From positions 1-56,582 of the forward strand of contig DATKFG010000139.1 of assembly GCA_035511515.1 (NCBI GenBank): 56,582 nt of DNA. Reading direction: 5' to 3'. This stretch comes from VBCK01 sp035511515. GTDB taxonomy: Bacteria; Pseudomonadota; Gammaproteobacteria; Burkholderiales; Burkholderiaceae_F. Under the pieces are notes generated by a model. That model made no database searches. It saw only the letters and a list, made by a program, of their open reading frames with translations, and was not told the DNA's origin. This document shows, one piece after another, positions 34,976 through 44,110 of the stretch; the first letter of the stretch is position 1; every line of letters starts with the position of its first letter. The position numbers and the translations under genes were made by a program.

Positions 34976-37339
34976 TTGAACGAAGAAAAACATCCCATTG
35001 CGGCGATCGAACGGCAGTCGATCGTCGATGCGCTGACCGGTGCGGGCTCGCCGCTGACCGACCAGGAGCTGGCCGACCGGCTCCAGATCCTGGAAGGCGG
35101 CCGCAGCCTGCTGGCGCTGGCCCTGGCCGAGCTGGAGCGTGACGGCCGGATCGTGCGCAACCGGGCCGGCCTTCTGCTGGTCAGCGCGCGCGCCGATCTG
35201 CTGTCCGGCCAGGTGCAAGGCCACCGGGAAGGCCACGGTCTGCTGGTGCGCGACGACGACGGTCCCGACCTGGTGCTGATCGATCACGAGATGAGCAAGG
35301 TCCTTCACGGGGACCGCGTCCTGGCCCGGATCACGGGCAACGACCGCCGCGGCCGCCCGCTCGGGGAAATCGTCGAAGTGCTCGAGCGCAGGACCAACCG
35401 GCTGGTCGGGCGGCTGCTGAACGAACGCGGCGTCACCATCGTCGTGCCCGAAGACCAGCGCATCCAGCACGACATCCTGGTGCCGCCACAGGCATCGGCG
35501 CAGGCGCGCCACGGCCAGGTGGTCGTGGTCGAGATCATCCAGCAACCGCAGCGCTACGTGCAGCCGATCGGGCGGGTGGTCGAAGTGCTGGGCCAGATCG
35601 AAGACCCGGGCATGGAAATCGAAATTGCGGTGCGCAAGTTCGCCGTGCCTTATCTGTTCTCGGAGGCGGCCCAGCAGCAGGCGCAGGCGCTGCCGACCGA
35701 GGTGGGCCCGCGCGACCGTAAAGGGCGGGTCGACCTGCGCGATGTCCCGCTGGTCACGATCGACGGCGAGGATGCGCGCGATTTCGACGATGCCGTGTAC
35801 TGCGAACCGATCGCGCGCAAGGGCTGGCGCCTGATCGTCGCGATCTCCGATGTCAGCCATTACGTGGAGGCGGGCAGCGCGTTGGATCAGCAGGCGCAGG
35901 CCCGTTCGACCTCGGTGTACTTTCCGCGGCGCGTGATCCCGATGCTGCCGGAGCGCCTTTCCAACGGGCTTTGCTCGCTCAACCCGGGGGTTGAGCGGGT
36001 GGCGCTGGTGTGCGATCTGGCGATCGGGTCCAAAGGAGCCATCAAGGGCTACCAGTTCTATCCGGCGCTGATCCGATCGCACGCGCGCCTGACCTACACC
36101 GAGGTGTGGGAGGCGCTGGCGGTGCCCGATTCGCCGGCGCAGCGGCGCCAACAGGCGCTGCTGCCGCATCTGCGCAACCTGCACCGGCTGTACGAGGTGC
36201 TGGCGGCCGGCCGCATCCAGCGCGGAGCCCTGGACCTGGAGACGGTCGAAACGCAGATCGTGTGCGACGCCAACGGCCGGATCGAACGGATCGTTCCGCG
36301 CGTCCGAAACGATGCGCACCGCCTGATCGAGGAGTGCATGCTCGCGGCCAACGTGTGCGCAGCCGACTTCCTGCGGCGCGGGCGCCACCCGGGCCTGTAC
36401 CGGGTCCACGAAGGACCGACCCCTCAGAAACTGGAGACGCTGCGCGCGTCGCTGAAGGCGTTCGGCCTGCAGCTGGACGGCGGCGCCGCGCCGGCGCCGT
36501 CGCACTACGCCAAGCTGCTGCAGAGCATCCGTTCCCGCCCCGATGCGCAGCTGCTGCAGATGATGGTGCTGCGATCGATGCAGCAGGCCGTCTATTCGCC
36601 GCACAACAATGGCCACTTCGGGCTGGCGTACGAGGCCTACGCGCACTTCACCTCGCCGATCCGGCGCTACCCGGACCTGCTGGTGCACCGGGCTCTGAAG
36701 GCGTTGCTGGCCAAGCGCCGCTACGAACCGGTGCTGTATGCGGACGACGGCAGCCGCCTCGAGGCGGGTTCGGTCGCGTCGTGCTGGGAAAAGCTCGGTG
36801 TGATCTGCTCGGCCAACGAGCGGCGCGCCGACGATGCCTCGCGCGACGTCGAGGCCTGGCTGAAGAGCTATTACGTGCGCGAGCGCACCGGCGAGACGTT
36901 CTCCGGGTCGATCTCGGCCGTGGTGCCGTTCGGGGTGTTCGTGACGCTGGACGACCTGTATGTCGAAGGGCTGGTGCACGTGTCCGAACTGGGCTCGGAG
37001 TACTTCCATTTCAACGAGGCCCTGCACGAGTTGCGCGGAGAGCGCACCGGCCTGCGCTTCCGGCTGGGCGACCGCCTCACGGTGCAGGTCGCGCGGGTGG
37101 ATCTGGAAGCGCGCCGGATCGACTTTCGGCTGGTGCGGCCGGCTGCAGCGTCCGCTGTGCCCCGGTCCGACGGGCGCGATGGCCCCGGGCGCGATCGTGC
37201 CGACGAACGCGGCACGCGCCAGGCGCGGCGCGCCCAGCGCCTGGCTGCGCAGGCAGCCGAGAGCGTGGTGCCGGCGGGCCGACGCGGCAAGATCGGCGTC
37301 GGCGGCCGCAAACGCCGGCGCGGCCGTTCGACCCGATGA
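34976..37339 (+). CDS. rnr: ribonuclease R
   Basis: RNase R is a processive 3'-5' exoribonuclease that degrades structured RNA. The 787-residue protein has an N-terminal winged-helix region, cold-shock domains (about 80-230), the RNB catalytic domain with DGEDARDFDDAVY near 262 and HFTSPIRRYPDLLVHRAL, an S1 domain (TFSGSISAVVPFGVFVTL) and a basic, disordered tail ending RRRGRSTR. The TTG start at 34976 follows GAGG by 10 bases. It is translationally coupled to rlmB (ATGA). Confidence 0.96.
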   Translation: MNEEKHPIAAIERQSIVDALTGAGSPLTDQELADRLQILEGGRSLLALALAELERDGRIVRNRAGLLLVSARADLLSGQVQGHREGHGLLVRDDDGPDLVLIDHEMSKVLHGDRVLARITGNDRRGRPLGEIVEVLERRTNRLVGRLLNERGVTIVVPEDQRIQHDILVPPQASAQARHGQVVVVEIIQQPQRYVQPIGRVVEVLGQIEDPGMEIEIAVRKFAVPYLFSEAAQQQAQALPTEVGPRDRKGRVDLRDVPLVTIDGEDARDFDDAVYCEPIARKGWRLIVAISDVSHYVEAGSALDQQAQARSTSVYFPRRVIPMLPERLSNGLCSLNPGVERVALVCDLAIGSKGAIKGYQFYPALIRSHARLTYTEVWEALAVPDSPAQRRQQALLPHLRNLHRLYEVLAAGRIQRGALDLETVETQIVCDANGRIERIVPRVRNDAHRLIEECMLAANVCAADFLRRGRHPGLYRVHEGPTPQKLETLRASLKAFGLQLDGGAAPAPSHYAKLLQSIRSRPDAQLLQMMVLRSMQQAVYSPHNNGHFGLAYEAYAHFTSPIRRYPDLLVHRALKALLAKRRYEPVLYADDGSRLEAGSVASCWEKLGVICSANERRADDASRDVEAWLKSYYVRERTGETFSGSISAVVPFGVFVTLDDLYVEGLVHVSELGSEYFHFNEALHELRGERTGLRFRLGDRLTVQVARVDLEARRIDFRLVRPAAASAVPRSDGRDGPGRDRADERGTRQARRAQRLAAQAAESVVPAGRRGKIGVGGRKRRRGRSTR

Positions 37340-38094
37340 GCGCCCGCGCGGTGCTGGCCGGATTTCACGCGGTGACCGCGCGGCTGCGCAACGCACCGCA
37401 AACGGTCGAATCGCTTTACTACGACGCCAGCCGGCGCGACGGGCGGATGCGGCAGCTGCTGGAGCGGGCGCAGCAGGCCGGCGTGCGCCCGATCGCCGCC
37501 GAGGCGGCGCGGTTGCAATCCCTGGTGGGGCAGGCCCGGCACCAGGGCGTGGTGGCGCTGTGCGCCGCCTCACAGACCGTTCATTCGCTGGATGAAGTGC
37601 TCGATCGGGTCAACCAGGACTGCCTGCTGCTGCTGCTGGACGGCATCACCGATCCGCGCAATCTGGGTGCCTGCCTTCGAACCGCCGAAGCGGCGGCGGT
37701 GGCCGCGGTCGTGCTTCCGCGCGACCGCTCGGCCTCGCTGTCGTCCGTGGCCTTGAAGGCCGCCAGCGGCGCGATCGAATCGCTGCCGGTGATCGCGGTG
37801 GTCAACCTGGCCCGCTCGATGGACGAGATCAAGCAGGCTGGCGTCCGGATCGTCGGCGCCGACGATGCGGCGCCAGACAGCCTGTACCGGGTCGACCTGC
37901 GGGGTCCGCTCGCCTGGGCCCTGGGCGCCGAGGGGCACGGCCTGCGCCGGCTGACGCGCGAGCGGTGCGACCAGCTGGCCAGCATCCCGCTTGCCGGCCA
38001 GGTTGAGAGCCTGAACGTGTCGGTGGCAGCCGGGATCTGCCTGTTCGAGACGCGCCGCCAGCGCAGCCTGCCGTCGGCTGCACAGATCGGGTAG
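37336..38094 (+). CDS. rlmB: 23S rRNA (guanosine-2'-O)-methyltransferase RlmB
   Basis: This SpoU/TrmH-family enzyme makes Gm2251 in 23S rRNA. The 252-residue protein has an N-terminal L30e-like substrate-binding domain and the knotted SPOUT domain with LLLLDGITDPRNLGACLRTA (motif 1), ALGAEGHGLRRL (motif 2) and IPLAGQVESLNVSVAAGICL (motif 3). ATG 37336 overlaps the rnr stop; the rnr-rlmB pair is conserved. Confidence 0.95.
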   Translation: MSARAVLAGFHAVTARLRNAPQTVESLYYDASRRDGRMRQLLERAQQAGVRPIAAEAARLQSLVGQARHQGVVALCAASQTVHSLDEVLDRVNQDCLLLLLDGITDPRNLGACLRTAEAAAVAAVVLPRDRSASLSSVALKAASGAIESLPVIAVVNLARSMDEIKQAGVRIVGADDAAPDSLYRVDLRGPLAWALGAEGHGLRRLTRERCDQLASIPLAGQVESLNVSVAAGICLFETRRQRSLPSAAQIG

Positions 38095-38097
38095 AAT
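38092..38097 (+). promoter_or_regulatory. candidate -10 of the rpsF operon promoter
   Basis: TAGAAT overlaps the end of rlmB, 67 bases before rpsF, and is followed by a T-rich tract (38105-38110). The nearest -35-like hexamer is CTGCCG at 38068-38073 (18-base spacer). It is plausible by position for a new ribosomal-protein transcription unit. Confidence 0.35.
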
Positions 38098-38163
38098 CAC
38101 GCGTTTTTTCCTTGCCGCACCGAGACAGACGCAGCGGGCGGCTTTATCCACAAGGAGAGTTGG

Positions 38164-38529
38164 ATGCGTCACTACGAAATCTGCTTCATCGTCCATCCGG
38201 ACCAGAGCGAGCAGGTTCCAGGGATGATCGAGCGTTATCGAGCGCTCGTCACCGGACAGGGCGGCAAGGTCCACCGGGTCGAAGACTGGGGTCGGCGCCA
38301 GCTCGCCTATCCGATCGACAAGCTCGTGAAGGCGCACTACGTGCTGCTGAACGTGGAGTGCGGCAAGGCCACGCTGGACGAGCTCGAACACACGTTCCGG
38401 TACAACGACGCCGTGCTGCGACACCTGACGGTGGGCATGAAGACCGCCCAGACCGGCCCGTCTCCGATGATGAAGATCGTCGAGAAGGAGGAAGCGCGCA
38501 AGGCGGCGGCCGAGCAGGCCACCACTTAG
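38164..38529 (+). CDS. rpsF: 30S ribosomal protein S6
   Basis: The 121-residue S6 pairs with S18 on the 30S platform. It begins MRHYEICFIVHPDQSEQVPGMIERY and contains VHRVEDWGRRQLAYPIDKLVKAHYVL; the C-terminal tail is charged (KIVEKEEARKAAAEQ). AAGGAGAG precedes the ATG. It begins the rpsF-priB-rpsR-rplI cluster. Confidence 0.98.
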   Translation: MRHYEICFIVHPDQSEQVPGMIERYRALVTGQGGKVHRVEDWGRRQLAYPIDKLVKAHYVLLNVECGKATLDELEHTFRYNDAVLRHLTVGMKTAQTGPSPMMKIVEKEEARKAAAEQATT

Positions 38530-38540
38530 CCGGCCGTGGG

Positions 38541-38846
38541 GTGAACGAGTTTCGGCTCAGCGGGATCCTGGTCGAGCGGGCTGCCCTGCGGTTCACCCCG
38601 GCCGGAGTTCCGGTGGTGGAAGCCCGGATACGGCATCGGTCCGATGTGATCGAGGCCGGGGTGCCCAGGACGCTGGAGTTCGTCGTCAGCGCCATCGGAC
38701 TGGGACCGATCGCCGGCGCCCTGGAGCACGAACCGCTCGGGGTACAGCTGGACCTGGCGGGGTTCGTGGCTCCGCGCTCGCGCCGATCCAGCAAGCTGGT
38801 GCTGCATCTGACCGGGTTGCACCGGGCGCTTGCGGTATTGGAATGA
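38541..38846 (+). CDS. priB: primosomal replication protein N, PriB
   Basis: The 101-residue OB-fold protein binds single-stranded DNA and helps PriA restart stalled forks. It reads VNEFRLSGILVERAALRFTP from GTG 38541, with HLTGLHRAL at the end. The frame is open upstream across rpsF, but only this start gives the OB-fold. The gene's place between rpsF and rpsR is diagnostic for PriB. The ribosome-binding site is weak (GTGGG). Confidence 0.93.
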   Translation: MNEFRLSGILVERAALRFTPAGVPVVEARIRHRSDVIEAGVPRTLEFVVSAIGLGPIAGALEHEPLGVQLDLAGFVAPRSRRSSKLVLHLTGLHRALAVLE

Positions 38847-38867
38847 AACGATTCGTTGGGAGTTGAC

Positions 38868-39179
38868 ATGGCACCACCACGCAAATCGACCAAGGGCAAA
38901 CCGGGCGGCCGCGGAGGCCGCCCCGGTAGCGGCGGCGGGCGTCGCGCTCAACAGCAAAATGCGCTGTTCAAGCGCCGCAAGTTCTGCCGCTTCACGGCCG
39001 AGAAAGTCGTGATGATCGACTACAAGGACATCGAGACGCTGCGCGATTTCGTACTGGACAACGGCAAGATCATCCCCGCGCGGCTGACCGGGACCAAGGC
39101 GCATTACCAGCGCCAGCTCGATACGGCGATCAAGCGAGCTCGCTTTCTGGCTCTGCTCCCGTACACCGACAACCACTGA
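38868..39179 (+). CDS. rpsR: 30S ribosomal protein S18
   Basis: S18 pairs with S6. The conserved part begins at about residue 33 (LFKRRKFCRFTAEKVVMIDYKD) and ends KRARFLALLPYTDNH. It carries an unusual N-terminal extension of about 28 residues, rich in Gly, Arg and Pro (KGKPGGRGGRPGSGGGRR), making it 103 residues against about 75 in E. coli. GGGAG lies 6-7 bases before ATG 38868, supporting the start. Confidence 0.96.
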   Translation: MAPPRKSTKGKPGGRGGRPGSGGGRRAQQQNALFKRRKFCRFTAEKVVMIDYKDIETLRDFVLDNGKIIPARLTGTKAHYQRQLDTAIKRARFLALLPYTDNH

Positions 39180-39234
39180 GCGGCAACCCCGTACCGCGCC
39201 CGACCAACCCCGAGCACATGATCCGGAGCCTGCG

Positions 39235-39687
39235 ATGCAAGTAATCCTTCTGGAAAAGCTGGCCAAGCTCGGGCAGCTGGGCGATATCGTCAAGGTCAAG
39301 GACGGCTTTGCCCGCAATTTCCTGATTCCCCAGGGCAAGGCCCGCCGCGCCACCGAGGCTGCGCGCAAGGAGTTCGAAAGCCGGCGCGCCGAGCTGGAAC
39401 TGGCGCACGCTGACCGGCTGCAGGTGGCCCAGGCGCTGGGCGAACGGCTGGCCGGACTGACGGTGCAGATACCCGCCCGCGCCGGCGTGGACGGGCGCCT
39501 GTTCGGGTCGGTGACCAACTTCGACATCGCCGAGGCGGTCAAGAAACAGGGCTTCGAGATCGCCAAGGCGCAGGTCAGAATGCCGCAGGGCTCGCTCAAG
39601 TCGGTCGGCGATCACAAGGTCGCGCTGGCGCTGCACTCGGACGTCGTGGTCGAGATCACCGTTTCGGTTCTGAGCGACGCCGTGTGA
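39235..39687 (+). CDS. rplI: 50S ribosomal protein L9
   Basis: The 150-residue L9 has the N-terminal rRNA-binding domain (MQVILLEKLAKLGQLGDIVKVKDGFARNFL), a long connecting helix, and the C-terminal globular domain with DGRLFGSVTNFDIAEAVKKQG. GGAG is 8 bases upstream. The stop overlaps the dnaB GTG start. Confidence 0.98.
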   Translation: MQVILLEKLAKLGQLGDIVKVKDGFARNFLIPQGKARRATEAARKEFESRRAELELAHADRLQVAQALGERLAGLTVQIPARAGVDGRLFGSVTNFDIAEAVKKQGFEIAKAQVRMPQGSLKSVGDHKVALALHSDVVVEITVSVLSDAV

Positions 39688-41069
39688 GTTCAACGGTTGC
39701 CGATGCGCAACTGGCGGCACTGCACACGCCGCCGCATTCGGTCGAGGCCGAACAGTCCGTGCTGGGCGGGCTGCTGCTGGACAACTCCGCGTGGGACCGG
39801 ATCGCCGATCGGATCGGCGCCGAAGACTTCTACCGGCACGATCACCGGCTGATCTTCCAGCAGATCGCGCGCCTGATCGACCAGAGCAAGCCGGCCGACA
39901 CGGTCACGGTGTTCGAGGCCCTGCAGGCCACGGGCCAGGCCGCCGACTGCGGAGGCCTGCCTTACCTGAACGCGCTGGCGCAGAACACGCCGTCGGCGGC
40001 CAACATCCGGCGCTACGCCGAGATCGTGCGCGAGCGCTCGGTGCTGCGGAGCCTCGCCTCGGTCGGCGAGGAAATCGCCATCTCGGCGCGCGAGCCGCAG
40101 GGACGCGACGCCAAGGAGATCCTGGACGAGGCCGAAGGCAAGGTTTTCCGGATCGCCGAGCAGGGCGCGCGCAATCGCACCGGGTTCGCCCGCCTGGAGA
40201 CCTTGCTCACGCGCGTGGTCGAGCGCATCCAGGAACTGTTCGAGCGCTCCGGGGGCAGCGACGTCACGGGGGTGCCCACCGGCTTCGCCGATCTGGACTC
40301 GAAGACGGCCGGGCTGCAAGCGGGCGACCTGATCATCATCGCCGGCCGGCCTTCGATGGGCAAGACGGCTCTGGCGCTGAACATCGGCGAGCACGTGGCG
40401 ATCGACCTGGGAATGCCGGTGGCGGTGTTTTCGATGGAAATGGGCGCGGCCCAGGTCGCCCTGCGGATGCTCGGATCGGTCGGGCGCATCGATCAGCAGC
40501 GGCTGCGTACCGGGCGGTTGAACGACCAGGACTGGCCGCGCCTGAGCGAAGCAATCGAGCGGATGCACGCGGCGCCGCTGTACATCGATGAAACCCCGGC
40601 GCTCAATGCGCTGGAGCTGCGGGCCCGGGCCAGGCGCCTGGCGCGCGAGTACAAGCAGCTCGGGCTGGTCGTGGTCGACTACCTGCAGCTGATGTCGGCC
40701 ACCGGCTCCGGCGAAAACCGCGCCACCGAGATCTCGGAGATCTCCCGCTCGCTGAAGGCGCTGGCCAAGGAGCTGCAGGTACCGGTGGTCGCGCTGTCGC
40801 AGTTGAACCGGACCGTTGAAACGCGCACCGACAAGCGGCCCGTGATGTCCGACCTGCGCGAGTCCGGCGCGATCGAGCAGGATGCCGACCTGATCCTGTT
40901 CATCTACCGCGACGAGGTCTACAACCCCGACACCAGCGACAAGGGCGTGGCCGAGATCATCATCGGCAAACAGCGCAACGGGCCGATCGGCCGCGTGAAC
41001 CTGCGGTTCGGGGGCGAGTTCACGCGCTTCGACAATCTGGCCAGCGGATCGTCGTCGGCACGGTTCTAG
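39684..41069 (+). CDS. dnaB: replicative DNA helicase DnaB
   Basis: The 461-residue hexameric helicase unwinds DNA at the replication fork. It has the N-terminal DnaG-interacting domain (PPHSVEAEQSVLGGLLLDN), a linker helix, and the RecA-like core with Walker A GRPSMGKTALAL near 220, Walker B region LVVVDYLQLM, and DLRESGAIEQDADLILFIYRDEVY. The start is GTG within the rplI stop (GTGTGA). No intein is present. Confidence 0.98.
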   Translation: MSSTVADAQLAALHTPPHSVEAEQSVLGGLLLDNSAWDRIADRIGAEDFYRHDHRLIFQQIARLIDQSKPADTVTVFEALQATGQAADCGGLPYLNALAQNTPSAANIRRYAEIVRERSVLRSLASVGEEIAISAREPQGRDAKEILDEAEGKVFRIAEQGARNRTGFARLETLLTRVVERIQELFERSGGSDVTGVPTGFADLDSKTAGLQAGDLIIIAGRPSMGKTALALNIGEHVAIDLGMPVAVFSMEMGAAQVALRMLGSVGRIDQQRLRTGRLNDQDWPRLSEAIERMHAAPLYIDETPALNALELRARARRLAREYKQLGLVVVDYLQLMSATGSGENRATEISEISRSLKALAKELQVPVVALSQLNRTVETRTDKRPVMSDLRESGAIEQDADLILFIYRDEVYNPDTSDKGVAEIIIGKQRNGPIGRVNLRFGGEFTRFDNLASGSSSARF

Positions 41070-41076
41070 CCCCCGA

Positions 41077-42366
41077 TTGAGCCCGCACGACGAGCACGTC
41101 GATGCCTCCGTGCCGGCTGATCGCTGGTACGTGCTGACCGTTCTGACGGTCGCCTACGCGCTCAATATCGCGGACCGCTTCTCGATCTCGACGCTGATCG
41201 AGCCGATCCGGCTGGAGCTGCACCTGTCGGACAGCGGCATCGCCTTTCTGACCGGGGTGGCGCTCGCGCTGTTTTACGTGACGGTGGGAATTCCGATCGC
41301 GGCCCTGGCCGACCGGGCCAACCGACGCAACATCCTGGCGATCGCGATCGCCGTCTGGTCCGCCATGACCGCTCTGTGCGGGCTGGCCCAGAACTACTCG
41401 CAGCTGCTGCTGGCCCGCTTCGCGGTCGGGATCGGCGAGGCCGGCGGGACGCCGCCTTCCACCTCGATGCTGGCCGACAAGTTCCCCGCGCCCCGACGCC
41501 CGATGGCACTGACGATCTTCGCGCTCGGGGCCTGCCTGGGCGCGTGGCTGGGGTCCTCGGTGGCCGGCGCCGCGGCCGAGCGCAGCGGCTGGCGGGCGGC
41601 GTTCCTGGTGCTCGGCCTTCCCGGCTTGGTGGTCGCCGCCGTCGTGTGGCTGACGGTGCGCGAGCCCCGGCGCGGTGCGCTCGATGCAGCGTCGACCGCC
41701 CTGTCGCGCAGCACGCTCGCCGCTTCTCTGCGCTTCATCGCCACCCAGCGATCGGCGGTTCATCTGCTGGTGGGGGGCTCTGTGGCGACCCTGTGGAGCT
41801 GGGGTTTGATGTGGTGGACGCCCGCATTTCTGCAGCGATCGCATCACATGACGGTGGGGCAGGCCGGAGCACTGCTGGGACCCATGCACCTGGTCGCCGG
41901 GACTGCCGGCACTTTGCTCGCGGGGTGGGTGATGGCGCGGCCCGCGGCGGCCGATCCACGCCATGTCGCGCGCCTGCTCGCGTGGGGGACGGCCCTGGCG
42001 ACGATTCCCTCGGTGCTCGTGTACTGGGTCAGTTCCGATTGGGCGGCGACGGTGCTGCTGTGGATCTTCGTGCCGGCGGTCTACTTCTATATCGGCCCGA
42101 TCCTGGGGCTTCTGCAGAACGTGGTCCCCGCACACATGCGCGCCACGGCGTGCGCCGTTCTGCTGTTTACGGCCAATGTCGCCAATCTGGTAGTGGCCCC
42201 GCAGGTGATCGGATGGCTGAGCGACTGGTTCGCGGGATCCTTCGGCGCGGGCCAGGAGTCGCTGCGCTGGGCCCTGCTGCTGCTGGCGCCCACGGGCTTG
42301 TGGGCGGGCTGGCACCTGTGGACCAGCGCCGCCACGATTCGCGAGGACCAGGCGCGCGCGGGCTGA
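41077..42366 (+). CDS. MFS transporter, spinster-like
   Basis: The 429-residue membrane protein has about 12 hydrophobic segments and the MFS signature between helices 2 and 3 (LADRANRRNILAIAIAVWS). The N-terminus (YVLTVLTVAYALNIADRFSIS) and IGEAGGTPPSTSMLADKFP resemble the spinster/HpnS-like MFS branch. The likely start is TTG 41077, 7 bases after the dnaB stop; no better start was seen. Substrate is unknown. A hairpin repeat follows at its 3' end. Confidence 0.85.
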   Translation: MSPHDEHVDASVPADRWYVLTVLTVAYALNIADRFSISTLIEPIRLELHLSDSGIAFLTGVALALFYVTVGIPIAALADRANRRNILAIAIAVWSAMTALCGLAQNYSQLLLARFAVGIGEAGGTPPSTSMLADKFPAPRRPMALTIFALGACLGAWLGSSVAGAAAERSGWRAAFLVLGLPGLVVAAVVWLTVREPRRGALDAASTALSRSTLAASLRFIATQRSAVHLLVGGSVATLWSWGLMWWTPAFLQRSHHMTVGQAGALLGPMHLVAGTAGTLLAGWVMARPAAADPRHVARLLAWGTALATIPSVLVYWVSSDWAATVLLWIFVPAVYFYIGPILGLLQNVVPAHMRATACAVLLFTANVANLVVAPQVIGWLSDWFAGSFGAGQESLRWALLLLAPTGLWAGWHLWTSAATIREDQARAG

Positions 42367-42367
42367 A

Positions 42368-42406
42368 CCCTCACCCCGGCGCTCTCCCGCAAGCGGGAGA
42401 GGGAGA
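42368..42406. repeat. dispersed hairpin repeat between convergent genes
   Basis: The head CCCTCACCCC is followed by CTCTCCCGC (42382-42390), AA, GCGGGAGAG (42393-42401), a perfect 9-bp inverted repeat. The second hairpin found in the 26934 and 51467 copies is absent. It lies between the MFS stop and the phoH stop and could serve as a two-way transcript end. Confidence 0.8.
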
Positions 42407-42422
42407 ACACCTTCGCGAGACT

Positions 42423-44066
42423 CTAGAGCGCTTCGGCCGCGTGATCAGCCAGCCTCGAGCGCTCGCCGCGCTGCAGCGTCACGTGGCCCGCGTGCGGCCA
42501 GCCCTTGAAGCGGTCGACCACGTAACTCAAGCCGGAGCTGCCCTCGGTCAGGTAGGGCGTGTCGATCTGGGCGATATTGCCAAGGCACACGACCTTGGTG
42601 CCCGGGCCGGCGCGCGTGATCAGCGTCTTCATCTGCTTGGGCGTCAGATTCTGCGCCTCGTCGATGATCAGGTACTTGCTGATGAACGTGCGCCCGCGCA
42701 TGAAGCTCATCGCCTTGATCCGGATCCGGGTCCGGATCAGGTCGTTGGTGGCGGCCCGGCCCCAGTCGCCGCCGGAATCTTCGCCGCGGTTCAGCACCTC
42801 CAGATTGTCTTCCAGCGCGCCCATCCACGGCGCCATCTTCTCCTCTTCGGTGCCTGGCAGGAACCCGATGTCTTCGCCGAACGGCACCGTGGCCCGCGTC
42901 ATGATGATCTCGGAGAAACGGCGCGATTCGAGCGTCTGTGCCAGGCCGGCCGCCAGCGCGAGCAGCGTCTTGCCGGTGCCGGCCTGCCCGATCAGCGTGA
43001 CGAAATCGCATTCCTGGTCCATCAGCAGATTCAGCGCGAAGCTCTGCTCGCGGTTGCGCGCGGTGATGCCCCACACCGCGTTTTTTGCGTGCAGGTAGTC
43101 GCGCAGCACGCGCAGCACCGCGGTCTTGCCGCGTATCTCCTTCACCTGCGCATAAAACGGCGGCGCGGCGGCCTCCAGGAACACGAACTGGTTGATCAGC
43201 AGCTCCGGCACCAGCGGCCCGGTGATCCGGTAGTAGGTGGCGCCGCCCTGCTGCCAGGACTCCATTCCCTTGGAGTGCCGGTCCCAGAAGTTCTCCGGCA
43301 GAGCCTGCACTCCGGTGTACAGGACGTCGGTGTCCTCGAGCACCTTGTCGTTCGTATAGTCCTCGGCCGACAGGCCCAGCGCGCGCGCCTTCACGCGCAT
43401 GTTGATGTCCTTCGACACCAGCACCACGTCGGATCCGGTGCGCGTCTGGCTCAGCGCGCGCACGACGCCCAGGATGTGGTTGTCGGCCTTGCCGACCGGC
43501 AAGCTGGCCGGCAGCGCATCGCCCAACGCTTCGGTCTGCAGGAACAGGCGCCCCGTGGCCTCGGTGTTGCCGATCGAGGACAGCACAATGCCTTCTTCGA
43601 TCGGGTGGTGGCAGGTCGCCACCAGCGAATCGAGCGAGCGGCTCGCCTGGCGCGCGTTGCGTGCGACTTCGGACATGCCTTTCTTGTGCCCGTCCAGTTC
43701 CTCGAGCGTCATCATCGGCAGGAAGATGTCGTGCTCCTCGAACCGGAACAGGCTCGTCGGATCGTGCATCAGCACGTTCGTGTCCAGCACGAACAGGCGG
43801 GGCCGGCCGGTGGCGGTGCGCGGCTTGCGGCTGGCGGCGGCGCGCGCCCGCGTCTCAACCAGCGCCAGGTGGGCGGCGGCCGGGCGCTCGCGCCCGTGCG
43901 GCACGGAGGCGGGCTCGCCTGCCGGAGCGCGCAGCTTGGACGCCGGCTCGCCCTCCGTAGCGCGCAGCGCGGAGGAGGGGCGGCGCGCGCGGGGCGTCTC
44001 GGTGGCAGGCGCATCGGCCGGAAGAAGGATCGTGGCGGGCTTGCTGGGAGCTTTTGGAAGTGGCAT
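42423..44066 (-). CDS. PIN-PhoH family ATPase/ribonuclease
   Basis: The 547-residue protein joins an N-terminal PIN nuclease domain (about 90-230; LFVLDTNVLMHDP, VLVSKDINMRVKARALG) to a C-terminal PhoH P-loop ATPase (GQAGTGKTLLALAAG near 359; LIIDEAQNLTP near 468). Such PhoH2-type proteins can act as RNA helicase-nucleases; the cellular role here is unknown. Residues 1-88 are a low-complexity linker with an 11-residue tandem repeat (LRATEGEPASK/LRAPAGEPASV). It lies 44 bases downstream of the PrxQ gene, probably the same operon. Confidence 0.93.
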   Translation of the reverse strand: MPLPKAPSKPATILLPADAPATETPRARRPSSALRATEGEPASKLRAPAGEPASVPHGRERPAAAHLALVETRARAAASRKPRTATGRPRLFVLDTNVLMHDPTSLFRFEEHDIFLPMMTLEELDGHKKGMSEVARNARQASRSLDSLVATCHHPIEEGIVLSSIGNTEATGRLFLQTEALGDALPASLPVGKADNHILGVVRALSQTRTGSDVVLVSKDINMRVKARALGLSAEDYTNDKVLEDTDVLYTGVQALPENFWDRHSKGMESWQQGGATYYRITGPLVPELLINQFVFLEAAAPPFYAQVKEIRGKTAVLRVLRDYLHAKNAVWGITARNREQSFALNLLMDQECDFVTLIGQAGTGKTLLALAAGLAQTLESRRFSEIIMTRATVPFGEDIGFLPGTEEEKMAPWMGALEDNLEVLNRGEDSGGDWGRAATNDLIRTRIRIKAMSFMRGRTFISKYLIIDEAQNLTPKQMKTLITRAGPGTKVVCLGNIAQIDTPYLTEGSSGLSYVVDRFKGWPHAGHVTLQRGERSRLADHAAEAL

Positions 44067-44110
44067 GCGATCAGCGTTGGGTTGGATGGTTCGGAAGGGG
44101 CGGTCCTGGC

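Noticed and set aside
39684..41069. Intein in DnaB
   Set aside because: The length is 461 residues and motifs are contiguous, so no insertion is present.
43908..43973. CRISPR-like repeat
   Set aside because: Two adjacent 33-bp units without spacers inside a coding linker; this is a coding tandem duplication.
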